Source: Eremophila alpestris peregrina (Eukaryota > Chordata > Aves > Passeriformes > Alaudidae). From it: 64,000 nt of DNA. A program made the position numbers and the translations under genes. The notes below the pieces were generated by a model. It ran no database searches, had not been told where the DNA came from, and saw only the letters and a list, made by a program, of their open reading frames with translations. This document shows, one piece after another, positions 11,501-25,347 of this stretch (positions are counted from its first letter, which is position 1; each line of letters starts with the position of its first letter). The stretch is from positions 7,591,267-7,655,266 of the forward strand of contig WMCF01000007.1 of the NCBI GenBank assembly GCA_009792885.1, in the 5' to 3' direction.

Positions 11501-14500
11501 TTAAGGCTTTTTAACACCTTTCCAGCTGTATGAGTGTACCCTTAGATTCTGGAACAGGATTTTGGATTCTGTACTCAATTTTATAAGTTATCATAATTTT
11601 ATAACTTACTGCTTTTAGCATGACTGAATGGAAAGTAATACACTAATATTAATAATATCTTTTCTTTCTTTCTGTTGTCTCCACCAGTAATTGCTGAAAA
11701 ACTTGCTCACAGTATTTAAAGACAGTTCAGTTATATAGGTATTTAAATACAAGTCCCTTTAGAAGCACTCTGAAACTGTTGAGAAGTTGTATTATTTGCA
11801 GTTCTATGATTTGATTCAACTCTCTGTATCTGGAGAAGCAACTTGGAAGAATGATCTGGAGAATACTACATATATAAGAATTGTAAATCAGCCCTTGTGC
11901 TGGTCCATGCAGCAGAAGGTTGGGGAAGGTGGGACTCTGAGATCAGAGGGTCTGATGTTTGCAAGCAGTTTAATGTGTATCTGTGAGAAACAATGCCAGC
12001 AGCTATTTTCTGAGTGATTTTTTACACAAGTGAAAAGTGAACAGTACTTGGTGGTTTTTACATCTGCCATCTGAAGTGTTAAGGCTTTGTTCTTTGGAGT
12101 TGACCTGGTATGTCTAGACAATAAGAACTTAAATGTTGGTCTGAGGTTTTGAATGAGCCAGAGTGCATTTTGTGTGGACACAGCATAATTTAAAGCATTT
12201 TTTAAAATTGGAAAGTTAGTTACATTATCATAGAGAAATAGCCTTGGTTGCTCAGTGGAAGAAAATGGCCATCATAGATGATGTGATTTAAGCAGTACAT
12301 ATCCATTTTGTGACAACCACAATGCCATTCACTGAGCAGGTGAAATACTGACCTATGATACTATTGATAAAAACCTGTCTAACTCAAAGTATCATTATCA
12401 TGGACTGTTCTATGAAAGGAAATATAGTTAAGAGGAGATGAAAATTCATGTATTGTGCTCAAGCCATGCTGACAGATATAAAATATTAATTAGCGTCCAA
12501 TAAGATTCTGGTGCAGTGAATTGAATAACATGCAGCTAATTTCTCCAGTTGGAGAGCTGATTTATGCTGGAAGCCAGTGCTAATCTGCCATGTTCCTGAA
12601 GCACTGGGATCTGTGCTGCTAGCTGCCTTCTAGAGATGACAGTGTATTACTGGGGAAGATAGAATAATGGCTAACTACAACAGTCTCTGGCACTTGCCCA
12701 CACTCTTGTCAGTTCCATTTTCTTTGCCTCCTGTAAGCAGAGAGGTATCAAGAGATTTTGTGAAAAAAGCAACTTACTACAGTGGTACTTTACCAAGGTG
12801 AGTAAATATTGTAACTAAGATTGAATTGCTGAAAGTGAACACAAATATATCCATGGCAATTTGTTGGATAGGCCACAGAGCAGAGATAATATGAGAGCAA
12901 GTCTTAGTGACAAGATGTGATGTAAAGACAGAACCTAGGTGGGGAGGGGCTGGTGTCTGAATCTTGGATGACTGGGCAAAAAAAGAGGCCTCTGATATGA
13001 AGGAATAATTTTTTTTAAATGAAAACCCAAGGCTTTTTCATTACAAGCTTTGCTTGAAGGTGGCTGCTTTTTACTTGCTGACCTCACACTGCAAATGAGC
13101 AAGCCTGTCTAATGACACCCCACAATATGGGATTATTCAGCCATTTTGTAATAACTTTCCTATCTCTTGCTTCATCTGCTACTCAAGGCTGCCCATTTGT
13201 TTTTAAGTCTTAACGTCCTAGGTAGGGCTATTACAAACTTTCAAGCTTATCTGAGAGCCTAATATGCCCTGTAACACCTTTATAAGACATAATGATATGT
13301 GAGACTGAAAGAACTCAGCATGAAAGAAATTGTATTTCATATGATCATCCAATAGTAGCCAATGAGCTTGGTTCCTACCTATTCCATTTTATCATGTCAT
13401 CCTTAACCTTAAGTGTATTTTGGTAGAGATACTAAACTAACTTAACTTTGTGATTTTTTTTTTTTAGATTTAAAAGAATAGTTTATTTGCCTTTAAAATT
13501 CAATGTGTGTGTGTTCATTTTGGGGTCAATGGGTCTGAAAGGGTTTGCAGATATATTCCTTCTAAACGGGCATTTTGAAATAGAAACAATGGGGTTTTTG
13601 TTAGACTGAAAAAAATGCATTCCATTTAATTTCAAAAGGAATGTTAGAAATACTGCTACAATTGTTATGGTAATTTTCATATCTGAAACTGGCCAGTAAG
13701 ATTTTGATTCTGTAAAAAGAATTCATGTTGTAAATAAGAAGTGAAAAGTTTGTGGTAACTCAGAGGAAATTAATAGGTGATTGGGTGAATGATGGCTGCA
13801 TGAACATAGTTTTAAAAGACCCTTTTCTGTGAGAGAAGTTCTGGACATCCGTGTCGATGTTTTCAGTGCTTTTTTTTTCATGGTAGTGAACTTAAAAGTT
13901 CGTTACACCCTCCTCTTCACCCCCCAATTAGATTTACAGTAGGTGACCCCAAATGCATTTTTACCCTTCAGGCAGACCTGGTAGATCTTTAAGGGTATTT
14001 GATTCATGTGGAATTCTTTGCCTTTATAAGTGCTGAGTGGACCAAATGAGAATTAGAGTGGTGATACATTAGTGTTCTTCATTTTCCAGCACTGAGCATA
14101 TACAAGGAGCATTCTGATGGCTCATTGTGCAGCGGTAATTAATCTATTTTGATGAGCCTTTGATCTTTGGCATCTGGTGTATTGGAAATAGCTTATAAGT
14201 ACTTTGTTTCTTATGGGAATGAAAGCCAAAATGTTCTGTGCTGCACTTGCAAGGCCAGAAATGGCCATGTGCTGATCTCTTCTGCATCAGCATCTGCAAG
14301 TTGCATTTAGCAGAAAACTGATGAACACACAATTTGTATTGAAGCAAACAGAAAAACTCAGGTTTGGAAAAGAAGCAATAAGTTAGTTACAGTCTATTTT
14401 TTTGGGCAGATCTGTGTCATTACTGTGCTGAACATGGCACAAATAACAGTTCTATTTATGGAGTTGAAAAGATGACAGGCCTCTTAGACCACCTAAGCTA

Positions 14501-17500
14501 ATTGTCTTTATTTCATTATTAATGAGGAATACTTAACACTGAGTCTTAAAATGTATGAAAAAAAAATCTCAAGTTTTGTTTTTTTGAGTTCTGCCTTGTT
14601 GAATATAAAATTCTTTCCCTCTTTACTCCTTGTCTCTACTCACCAGAAATTTCTGGTCAATCCCCCTTTCCTGTTGCAGATGTATTTTGCATTGGTTTAT
14701 AATTCACATGAAAAGCTTTTAGATATTTTTGACTATTGAAGCTTAGCTTTTTCCCCTTGACTGACTGTCCATAAACCTTGATGGCATGAGTTGGAACTTG
14801 CAAGAGACTAAATTTAAGCATGCACTAGTCACTGCAGATACCAGAATTATGTGTGTTTCCTGGTACACATCGCTCATGACTCCTCTTCTAATACACTTGT
14901 CCTTAACAGACCAAAAAATTATCTCAGTACTTAGAGTTTGTGTTTTCAGTAGATATTTGGGCATTTTATTTGCTTAAAATAGCTTATTTTTAATGACTTG
15001 TGTAACTGCAGGCTTTTTGTTTGGCATTATTTGGAGCTGTAAGCTATTCCTTGGAAATAAGGAAAAGTATCAGGCATTCCTACATATTCACCCACAGAGG
15101 TTTGCTTCCATGTCATACACTGTAGTAACCATGAACCCTCCCAGATATCTTAAATGAGTGACATATTCATTTACTGATTAATATCTAAGTCCTATTTTTT
15201 ATAATTATTTCTATTTTATTTCCATTTGCTTCAGATTTGCAACCACCCTTTTTGATCATTCACCTACAGTGACTGAATCACATAGTGAATTGTGACTAAG
15301 CTAGTTTTAATGTAATTATAATATTTTGCAATTATAACGCTTCCTTTGTATTTTCATAGTTTAAACAATAAAAGCTATAATTTTATGCTGACATGAAATG
15401 TGTCAGGACTTTCACTCCATAAATATAATTAACTTATGAAAGTGTCATACTCTTAATGTAAATTGAGGATGCAGTCTTATGTTATCAGCATGCAAAAGAT
15501 AGCTCTTGGCAAACTATTCCACACTTCCTCAAAAGCTATAGAGTCTGTATCTATGTCATGGTTATATTCTGTTGATGTTCTTCAGTGAACTGCTGAGTCT
15601 CACATTTCAGATCTCTAGTATTCTTCATGGAAAGTGTTTGCTTTGATTTCCCATTTCACTTCATCTTTCTACTCTGAAAGACATTACAGATAGCTAAGTT
15701 AGCATGTTTCTTAGAGTGAAGAAAGCCCATCACCTCTCTTTCCCATCAAAAGCAAAATGTTTTCTTTCACTTCGTAAACATCTAGGTCCTGATCCCCACT
15801 AAAGAAGATGCAGTTTATAAACATACTTGTCCACCTTTTGTTTGGTGACCTGTGAATTTCCACTTGATAGATATGAATAAAAGTAATCATGTTCTTAATG
15901 ACTGTTCTATACATCTTGGAAGGAACAACTGTTGTACAAAAAGGGTGCCGGTAAGTTTTTCAGGAGTTTGTCTTTCACTTCAGTGGGTCATGAAAACCTT
16001 TTGATTCACCTGGTGAATAAAAGTGATTTCCCAAGGCATGGGAGCTATTACTTTTTTTTTTTTTTAAGCTTTGTTCCTATATTTATTTTATTTGACAATC
16101 TCATCTTCTAGGTTTGTTGCCAAAGGCTAGAAGTGTCCTATCCTCTTCAGTGACAATATTAGTCACTCCAGAAGGTCCTTGTGAGGAAGAATACCAAAAG
16201 ACCTCATTACTTCTAGCAAACTTTTAGGAAACAATGAAGTTACATCTCTAGTGAATTAAATAGATGCAGGTGAAAAATATCAGGCAATTGAGCCAAAGAT
16301 GTCAGCTGTATTTTAATAATATATGTACAGGTACACTGACTTTTAATTTAATCATGGCCAAGTGCTTTTACACTTCTCCATAAAATGAGTGACTTTTGGA
16401 AGTGATGCATCATGCTAAGTGCATGTCATGAATTTAGTAACCCTTTGACTAGAATAAACATTTAACCTGTTGTATGAGAACTACGAGTCACTGCCTACGT
16501 ATCTCAGTTCAGATTTGAGTATTTCTCATACAACATGTAAACTGTTCAACTGCATAGTTAATAATTCTGTATTTCAAAGAAAATGTAAAAATAATTATGC
16601 TTATCTTTATGGACTGCATTTAAAATCTTGTTTTGATTTCCCCCTTCACGAAGGTCACCAAGGTCTGTGCAGTATCTTACATTATTCCACACTTTAGGCT
16701 TCCTTTTCTCCCTGCCTCTTCATATTTGGTATCTTTGGTTGCAAACTCCTCTCACACCATTTCTATGCTTAGAAACAGTGGCTTCTCCTTCTCTGGATTA
16801 AAAACTTTTGAACATATTTTTAAATATAATCATTTCCACTGGCTGCTATTTATACTTGAAGACTTTTAAATAAAAGATAATTCAATTAAAATATGACCTA
16901 ATAAAATGAAGACCTTTGTTTGTTTGTTTAAAATATTTTGTTTTCCATTTAATTTTCAAACCTCATGACTAAAAAAAAAAAAAATCTAATTTTGACCTAT
17001 GTGTCAAACATATAGTATGTTTCTAGGTCTCTGTTTGCCTGATCAAGGAAATTCTATCTATTTAATTTAAGAGAGATATTTCAAAGTGTCTGATTATCAG
17101 CTGAAAGTACTTTCATAGGAATCAGATTTCTGATACTAGATATCTATATATCAGATGAAACCTAACTGTGTCTAAGGGCTTTTAATGGAACACATGCAAA
17201 ATCAGGTAATCTGCCTTTTCCTCTAGGAAGAATGACAAACTGTTGTAATAATTTTTACAAGATGTGGTGGATTCTTCATCTCTTTGAACATCTTTCTGAA
17301 AAATTTCTTGAGCTATTTTAAACTATTAGTTAATTGCTTGAAGAATGATGCTCTGGATCAACCACTGGGTGAATCTTTATATTTATTAACCTGCCAAACA
17401 GTCCTGAAAAAGAAGCAGATGACAACACAATGAAGTTTTATGAAATATTTAATCTTGAAGTGGATTTTGATTTATGCTAGGACATGGTTGGGAGGCTGGG

Positions 17501-20016
17501 TGAAAAGCACCAATTTTCTCTGCAGTTATCAGTCCTGTGTTGGGTGTGTCCTTAGTTCCCATAGCTGTGTTCGTTTTAGCTTACTTTTGGCTAGTGACCA
17601 TCTCCTTTGTACAGTCTTTGCAGAGCATCTGATTTGAGCCACTGCCAGATACACTGTCTCCACAGGGACACACAGAATGTCTCCTCTCTTTAACCTGGGA
17701 TTGTTAATTGCACTTTCCTCACCACAGAAGTGCCACTTAGTTTGACTTTGAAGCAAATAATTCAGAGAGCTGTAACTAGAAGTGACAGTGACAGCTTTTC
17801 TACCCCAGGATAATATTTCTTATACAACACTGAGAGTTCTTGGCATATCATGTACAAACTAAGCTGAAGTCAGAGTCCATATTAAAAAGCTTTGTTCATA
17901 AGTTAAATTCATGTCAGTGTAGGAAGTGACATAAATTATTCTGAGCTGTAGTGACAGTTTTAGAAGACTACAAATTAGAACATTTTTCTTAGTGCAAAAA
18001 TTCATTTAGTAACTCAATTTCCTTAACATTTTAATTGAAACTTTAAAATAACCCATTGGGCTGAGATTATGTATGAGAAATTTCAGCCCAATAGAGACTT
18101 TTTCAAAGTTAAGGGTAGTGAAAACATTGCTAAGGATGGAATTACTTCTGTAGAACATTAACTGTGACTCTGTACTGTAATTACCTTTCTTAAATGAGAC
18201 GGCAGCATTTCTGTTTTGGAAATGTCTTTACACTTTGAAGTTATCTCTCAATGAAGTTGAATTCTCTGCCGCTTCATGTTTGTCTCTGGCTGAACAACAA
18301 ATGAGTGTCTTTTTTTTAATCGAGTGAAAGCTGTCCAAATTTATGATGCAAGTTTTAGGTTTAGTTTGTTTTTTTTTTTTTGAAGGAGAATCTTTATGAT
18401 CTTAAAAATAAGTGCATGCTTTTAATTCCAACCAGTATTTGTTTCTGCTAATTTTACATTTTTCACTGAATTCTGCTAGCCAAGTAATTCAAATGGCTTA
18501 GTAAAAATTTAATGTTGTTCTTTATCATGCTTTTAATTTTTGTCAATTTCATAATAGATATAAGGAAAAATTGATGAAACCTTTGAAGTATAAATATAAA
18601 AGTGTATATTGCAACATATTTTAATGAAAATATCAGTCATATTTATTAGCCAATTTCTGAAATGAAATATGAAGTAATTAGTGTAGTAACACTTTAATTT
18701 TAATATATTGTTGCACTCAAAATAGGGGGAGTAAAATTAAGCAGAATTCTCGTGAATACTTGAATATTTTCTAACAGGGCAAATAAATAATACAGCCTTA
18801 CAGGATAACAATGAGAACAGAATAAACACTGAAGTTTCAATACAAGAATAATATGTGCTGATTTTATTAGATGTTTTGCTAAAGTATTTAATCAGATTCA
18901 CATTAAAAAAAATTAGTAACATCTGTTATTATCATGCCAAAACCATAAAGCAGGATCAATTGCATCCTAAACATTAATATAAAGTTTCTGTTGGAGTCAA
19001 GGACTCCATCAATACATGGAATGAAGCTTTAAATCACTATTCACATTTCAAAGAGAAAAAGGACAACTAAAAGTGAACGTCTTCTTCAGGCCCTCTGTTG
19101 TTACATGTTATGCCCCCTGCAAGAGAAATGGTATTTATTTCTGTGCCCACAATTTGTACAATCTATGTACTTGACAGCACTCTGAACAAGCATATACAAA
19201 TTTTATAAACAATTTTGTTTCTGGTCTCAAATTTATGTCAGATGATAGGACAGCTCTTTGAGCGTAGAAATCTCATCTAAGGTGGCATGCATTTTATAAC
19301 AGTGAATTACAAGTAGATTTTCTATGAGTTTCCAATCACTGTCTTAATAGACTTCATACACAGCTTTTAAAAACCTGCAGTTGTATACAGGAGTAATAAT
19401 TTTCAATTTTTTTTTTTTTGTTTGTTTGAGACTTGCCCTGAATGCTGATGTTGGGGAAAGTACTTGGAGAATGTTTGCACAGATTTCTTAGGCTGTCTGT
19501 AGGCTATAATTACCCCTGTAGGTGGAAAAGGAGGCTGTATTTGTTCATGCTCAATGCACTCTTACACTAGATATGTTTTACTAAGTTAACATTCTAAGTA
19601 TTTAATTGTCTTTATAATGGTTCAATCAGCCATATGCCTCAGAGGTTATACTGAGAACTTGTTTGATCCCCAGCCAATGTTTACTTTCAGATTATAATGA
19701 GCAGTTAGTAAGTACTCACCATCTGTTCCTGAGGAAAGGGAAATCATCTTTGTCTTAGTGGACAAGTGGGAAAATAATTCAGAAAGCTGATTATTAGTTC
19801 ATGTAAGTAGATAATGGGCCAAATTTTGTTAAGGAAAAAACGAGCAAAAGCAAAATTCTTACTGCTAGTACAGACCAGCCCTGTGCACCAATACACAGAG
19901 CACTAACTAGAAATAAGGTGCTGGGGCTTCTACTGCATAGCATGTCTGAATAACTTCTGGATAACAAATTCAGATTAGATATACGGGTTTTTTTTTGTTT
20001 TTTTTTTGATCATAAG
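5591..20016. other. Long AT-rich stretch with no gene or named repeat
   Basis: I recognise no coding sequence, RNA gene or transposon here. The largest open frames are 60-100 codons and look random. Low-complexity content includes TTTG repeats at about 8500-8533 (two tracts), an A run near 7858-7869, T runs near 13447-13466, 16052-16066, 18369-18381 and 19408-19420, and an A run near 16972-16984. Small inverted repeats occur near 11586-11612 (8-bp arms) and 17130-17154 (nested arms). Ancient, diverged repeats could be present below what the eye can detect. Confidence 0.55.
8500..8533. repeat. TTTG simple repeats
   Basis: Two short tracts of TTTG units are separated by a TTTTTGGGTATTT spacer. 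They are simple low-complexity DNA, and the short open frames across them are artefacts of this composition. Confidence 0.7.
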
Positions 20017-20186
20017 GATGATCAAACACTGAAATGTGTAGCCCAGAGAGGCTTGAATACCCAACCACCATAGTCAAAACTTGATTTGACATGGTCATGA
20101 ACAACCTGATTTAGCTTGGCCCTGCTCTGATCAGCTGATGACCAAAGGTTCTGTTCAACTTAAATTGTTCTTTGATTCTATGATTT
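20017..20186 (+). mobile_element. CR1 LINE 3' fragment
   Basis: This is a 5'-truncated CR1 non-LTR retrotransposon, the dominant LINE of bird genomes. From left to right it shows a 'GCCCAGAGAGG' block, a 'GACATGGTCATGA-CAACCTGAT' block, 'CCCTGCTCTGATCAG', and finally 'TAAATTGTTCTTTGATTCTATGATTT'. The last block matches the characteristic CR1 3' terminus with its short TTCTATGAT-type tail. The middle is diverged and has internal losses relative to the family as I remember it, so this is an old copy. It holds only 3' UTR and tail, with no coding potential. The 3' end is well placed; the 5' edge, just after a poly-T run, is approximate. Confidence 0.82.
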
Positions 20187-23100
20187 AGCTACATGATATC
20201 ATTCCTTCAAATTATGTCAATGTATAAATCTGAACCACTGGAATGGCTATTTTATTCTGAGGTGAAGAGGGCCCTGAACGTTAACCAGTTATTTCTGCTC
20301 TGGTCTTCAGTATTCTTTGAATCAGAAATGTATTGAAAAGAAGTAATGTGAGATTATGTGGCAAAAACGACATTCTTGTTTCATTTTAGTAGTAAGAGAA
20401 TGATATATTTGTCTTACCTGATGCTAACTTTGAAAGTTGAGAGTTTAAATTAGAAGTCCAGTCTTCAGAAGGCTCCTGTATTGTCAACAAAATAAAAACT
20501 CTGAATAATCTGTCAAATTTTATTTTGACTATATATATATTGAGCATTGTGGGAAACAGTCACACAAAGACTGTAACTTGTATGGAAAAAGTGGAGTCGT
20601 TATTTGTAGTGTGCTTGTAGGAATGGGCAAACTATTGGTATTTATAGAATCAATGTTTTTTTTTTAAAATAATGTCGTATTACCAATTTCAATTTCAGAT
20701 TTGTATTGGTGGCAAGCCTGTGAAGGGAAAAAAATGAATCTAATAAACTCTCTTTTATGTACCTGATAGCTGACATATTTGAGGTGACTCAGCTAAGGCA
20801 AGGCAGACCCCTGTATTTTAATATGAGATCACTTTATAACCAATTTGCCCTACGGGTAGCAATTTCTTCCAGCAAGTAGCAAAAACATTATCTTTCACTT
20901 TTCATGACAAGAGGATGCCATAAACAGTGAATCCTGCAGTGCCTGGACCATTTAGATCAAGTCACTAAATCAGTAAGAAATACCTAGGCACAAGTATATT
21001 GTTTTAGCTTTTATTTTCTGCTGTTTGCAATTATCACCTTGTCTCTAATAGTTTGACTTAATGATATTCATCACTCTGGCACTTACTGTCACTTTCTTCA
21101 GTGAGCCCTTGAATCTTTCTAACATGCTATTCTTGTCAGTATCTTTACTTTTTTACTAACTTTAAAAAAGCATAGTCCAGATTAATGAATTACAGTTCAT
21201 ATTAGGCTATTTTAGTCTTTTTGATTTATAACACAGGAAAAATACTGTGAGCCATATGTTTGTCTGTTATAAATGTAGAAGTTTTGTTTAGTTTGTAATA
21301 CTGTGAGCTTAAAATGCAGTAATGGTTAAATAGTTTATGCTTTAAGTGACAGCACAATACAATACAACACGTCTAATGTTTCCTCTTTAAAGAAATAATG
21401 TTCCAGCTTTATGCTTCTCTGAAGAAAATGGTCCAGCTTAAGCCAATTAAGATTGTCTTTTTTTTATACTCCTAAAATCCAATTTTATACATCCATTCAA
21501 ACAAAATCCAATTTAGGATATTGGTTGGCTTGAGAACTCCTGGCAGGAGAATGTGAATTGGTTGAGAAAATAGACTTTCTAATTTTCATACTGATTCTTA
21601 GCTGTTGAAAATCTAATTTGAAAACTCAGTGTCATCTTCATACATCATACAGTACTTGCAGTGGGAGATACAGAGTGACAATTAATTTTGAGGGAATGTG
21701 ATGCTATACGAGACGTTTTCCCAATTAGATGATCATTTATGCTCACATTTTTTAAAATGAGAAAACAAAACAAACAAAAATACCTCTTACCAGAATTACC
21801 ATGAAAATATTGCAATTTTCAAAAAGTAGCTGAATAATTACTCACCTCAGACCTTTGCTCTGTGTGTCTGTGGAGATGATGTGTATGAAACTCAGTGATA
21901 CATTGCTGCTAGCTGCAGGTAAAAAAAAGCTTTAGGAAAATTTGCAGCAAGAAATAGCATGTTTCCTGAAGGAAAGGGTCTGTCCCTGTGAAAGAGGCAG
22001 CTCTGGTGAAGAGAAGCATCTTCTCTGACCTCTTGGAGATGTTCACATCGTGAGCATGTGGTGATGCTGGGTCTCCAAAGGAGGGATGGCTGGAAAGGTG
22101 GCACATTACTGCTGCTAGATGCATGGGAGGCATCTCCCTGGCTTTGCAGGAGTCAAGCAGTAGGTAGAGGGAAGGCATTGGTGAGACTTTCCACAGGGAA
22201 GTCAGGAGAGAAGTCCTCACAATTCCCTGTGATAAATCTAAGCATGTAACTATCTTAACTCCTCTGCAGTTCTCCCATAAAAATCATATTTCTCTGCATT
22301 CTTATTGCCCTGTGAGACTACCCTTCTGATTTTAATGTGGCAAGAAAGACCAAACTAGCTTCAAGCTAACTGTTTGGGACAGCTGAGCATCAATGTGCCT
22401 GCAGTCACTGTTCTCTGCTGAGTTTATTTTCATCCCCTTCCCTGTAGTGATCTAAATGGTAGAAAGGGAGAATATTTTGATGCTACTTTTTGTTTATCAT
22501 CAACACAGGATGAGGTTGCATATTCCATTTCCTTGACTGAAAGGTATCTCAGCTGCTACCAACTTGGAGTTGCTGAGTATGTGCTTGTGTTGGAAGCTGT
22601 GACTTATGCACATAGTCAATACTCTAATATACCTTTGATGTAGTAGAAAGTAACTGTGATGTCACATTTTGCATCAAGCTATGAAATTTTTCATTATTGA
22701 TGCAGTTTAATTTTTTTTTTTTACTTTTCTAAGCTATTTAAAGAGTATATTTCAGGATTTTTTTAGAAAATGGGTCTCATATTATTCTGTAGGTGAACCC
22801 TGCCATTACAATTACTGCTGACAAACGATCAGGCTGCTGCAATGGAGAAATATAAGAAGAATGTGGAGTTCTTAAAAAAAAATAGACTTTCTTGGTATTA
22901 AAATAATTAACCAATTAAAATTGGTTTGCTTTTAAAAATTTTAAGCCTCAAAGAAAAAAGATTAATTATTGCCTGGAAGAATTTAATAATTATCTGATGT
23001 CATGTTTCTTTTAAAAGAAAACCTGAGACAAGTTATTTTACATAGAGATTAGATGATTGATATTGGGACAATTATACTTAAGACATGTTTTTGTGTTTTC

Positions 23101-25316
23101 TATAAAAGATCCCAGCATTGCCTTATTGCTGAAGAATCAGTGTGGTTTACATTACTTAAAATTGTCATCATTTCTAATTGGGGAGAGAATGCTATACTTC
23201 CTCTGGCAATGTATAATGGTTCATTAAATGTTTTCTTTACAGAACATAACCATCTCTGAGCTGTATGGTACTGCAAATGTTTTAAATAAAGTCAGGGAAT
23301 CTTAAAATATTTTGTTCCACAGAACAAAAAAAGACTTTTTTGTTTTTTGAATTTTTTATTTTATGTGGAGCCCCTGAGCAGACACCAGGAATTTGGGGTC
23401 GTGTTAACTCTGGTGAAAAATGTTGGTGTGACTTTGTGTTAGTTTCCAGTCTATAAAACAGTGGTAATAACTAGTTTCTGTCACCTGTGATCTAGTAATC
23501 TGTGATTTATGAGATTTCAAAGGCTGTCCATTAGGGCATGTTTGCTTCAGCTCCTTTTCCTCTATTACTCCTTGCTGTATCCATTCTCTAATACCCCCAG
23601 CATGTGTTTTCTTCTCTCAACCAAATTCTGATAAAAAGGGTAAAAGAAATGAATATGAGAAACTGAGTAACAAATTCTATATAGACAGACACTGAGAATG
23701 ATTTGCTCTGCTTTGTATTCACAGTCTGAACAGGAGCAGGATTAAAGAAACTGTGTTTAATAAAATATTTATAAAGGTCTGGATGATGAGGTGTTTGTTA
23801 TTTGGGTGGGGTTTTCTTTGTTGTTTGGGATTTTATGTTTGTTTGTTTCTTTAAATTTTTTCCCTGAAGTAACTGTGTGCTTGTAGTAGATGATGTTTTA
23901 TGTTCCTCCAGTATATTTTAATCCATGTGTAGTCTCAGTATACCATTCCATGCCTGTTAGCATCAGCCCAATAGCAGGTAATAGAAATATTAATTATTTT
24001 TAATACTGAAAGTTCCTGTTGTAAAGGAGCAGTGTATTCACTCCTCTTGGTAGATAATGACTTTGATACAGAGAGGTGTTAGCAGTTACTTTGGGTTTAT
24101 GAGAGATTTGTTAGCAAGTGGATACAAGAGTTTGCTTTGTCTGCTATAAAGCTCTATTACTCCATGATTTTTTGGCAGGAGAAAACATTTCTATTTTTTT
24201 CTTTCTCCAGCTTTACATAATAATTGAATATGAAGGTGAAAGGTCAGGGTGGGAAGCACAAAATATCACTTTTGTGACCAGGGGATCCTATAGTTCCCTG
24301 TTATGGGAGATCTGCTACTAAGGCTGCCCAAATTCCAGAGAAGGAATTAGAACTGTGCTCATCTGCATACTCAGGAAAGGACAGGGCATTCTGAAACCTT
24401 CCTATATGAATGTAGCATAACTGAAAACCCTTTCATAAAAATTTTAAAGAAGTTATTTTGAGAAGACAAAAATGAACCATTAATTTTACAAGGTATAATA
24501 ACTTACTATTACAAAAGATATCTAAATATTTTATATGAAAAAATTATCACAAAAGAAAGCATTATAACAGATTTTAATTTTGTTGTATTATCTTATTTTC
24601 ATGTAGGATTTTCTGTCCACTTCACAATGAAACAAATTTAGAAGGTTTTACTTTCTGAAGCCAATTCTAGATACTAGAATTACTTGAGTATCTATGTGTT
24701 TACTTATTTGACTTGCAGAAAAAATGATAAGTCCTGTATAAGTATTTGTGCTATCCTATAGATTAAAGCTGTAGAAAGTTTCAGGTCACTTGAAACACTG
24801 GCAAGGTTTCTAAAAGTTTTCTTTTTAAAGAAGAGTTTAATCTAAATTGATAATACTCTTATGCAATTTGGCAATTACTGATTTTGTGCAGTAAAAATTC
24901 TTACTAAGTAATGGATAAAAGGAATTTTTTTGATGTATATGTGCATCCACATAGACAGCAACTAGGGAAAATTCATCCTCTATGAGATTTGCCAACAGCT
25001 GATGTAGTGGAAACTGCTGTTTTTCTTCATGAAGTCAAACTTGAGACACACTATTTTCACAGATTTTGCAGCTGAGGAAATTATGCCCCTCCAGATACTC
25101 ATTGTGATATTTGCATAAAGATGAACCATATTAAGATTAATCTACTTGACGTAGAGAGACATTTATTACCTTGCGTTTAACATTATGCTTTTTTAAAGTG
25201 GCATCTAATTAGTGCCCTTGTGTATCAGAAATACCTTTGAGGAAATGTGTGTCAGCTGTAGGAGAAATATATCTGCCTGTTCTTCCTTAAGAATACATTA
25301 ATTGTTCTTTAGTATG

Positions 25317-25347
25317 TTTTTTTTCTTTCTTTTTTTTTTTTTTTTTT
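25317..25347. repeat. Poly-T run
   Basis: This is about 31 bases of nearly pure T (two C interruptions) followed by GTAG. It resembles a polypyrimidine tract, but the sequence after it gives no sustained open frame, so I list it only as a homopolymer. Confidence 0.8.

Noticed and set aside
11586..11612. TAAGTTAT / ATAACTTA inverted repeat as a possible hairpin RNA
   Set aside because: Arms are only 8 bp, all A/T-dominated, and pairing does not extend.
17130..17154. Nested inverted repeat CTGATA...TATCAG around TAGATATCTA
   Set aside because: The arms are short and AT-rich, easily random, with no transposon-like flanks or target duplication.
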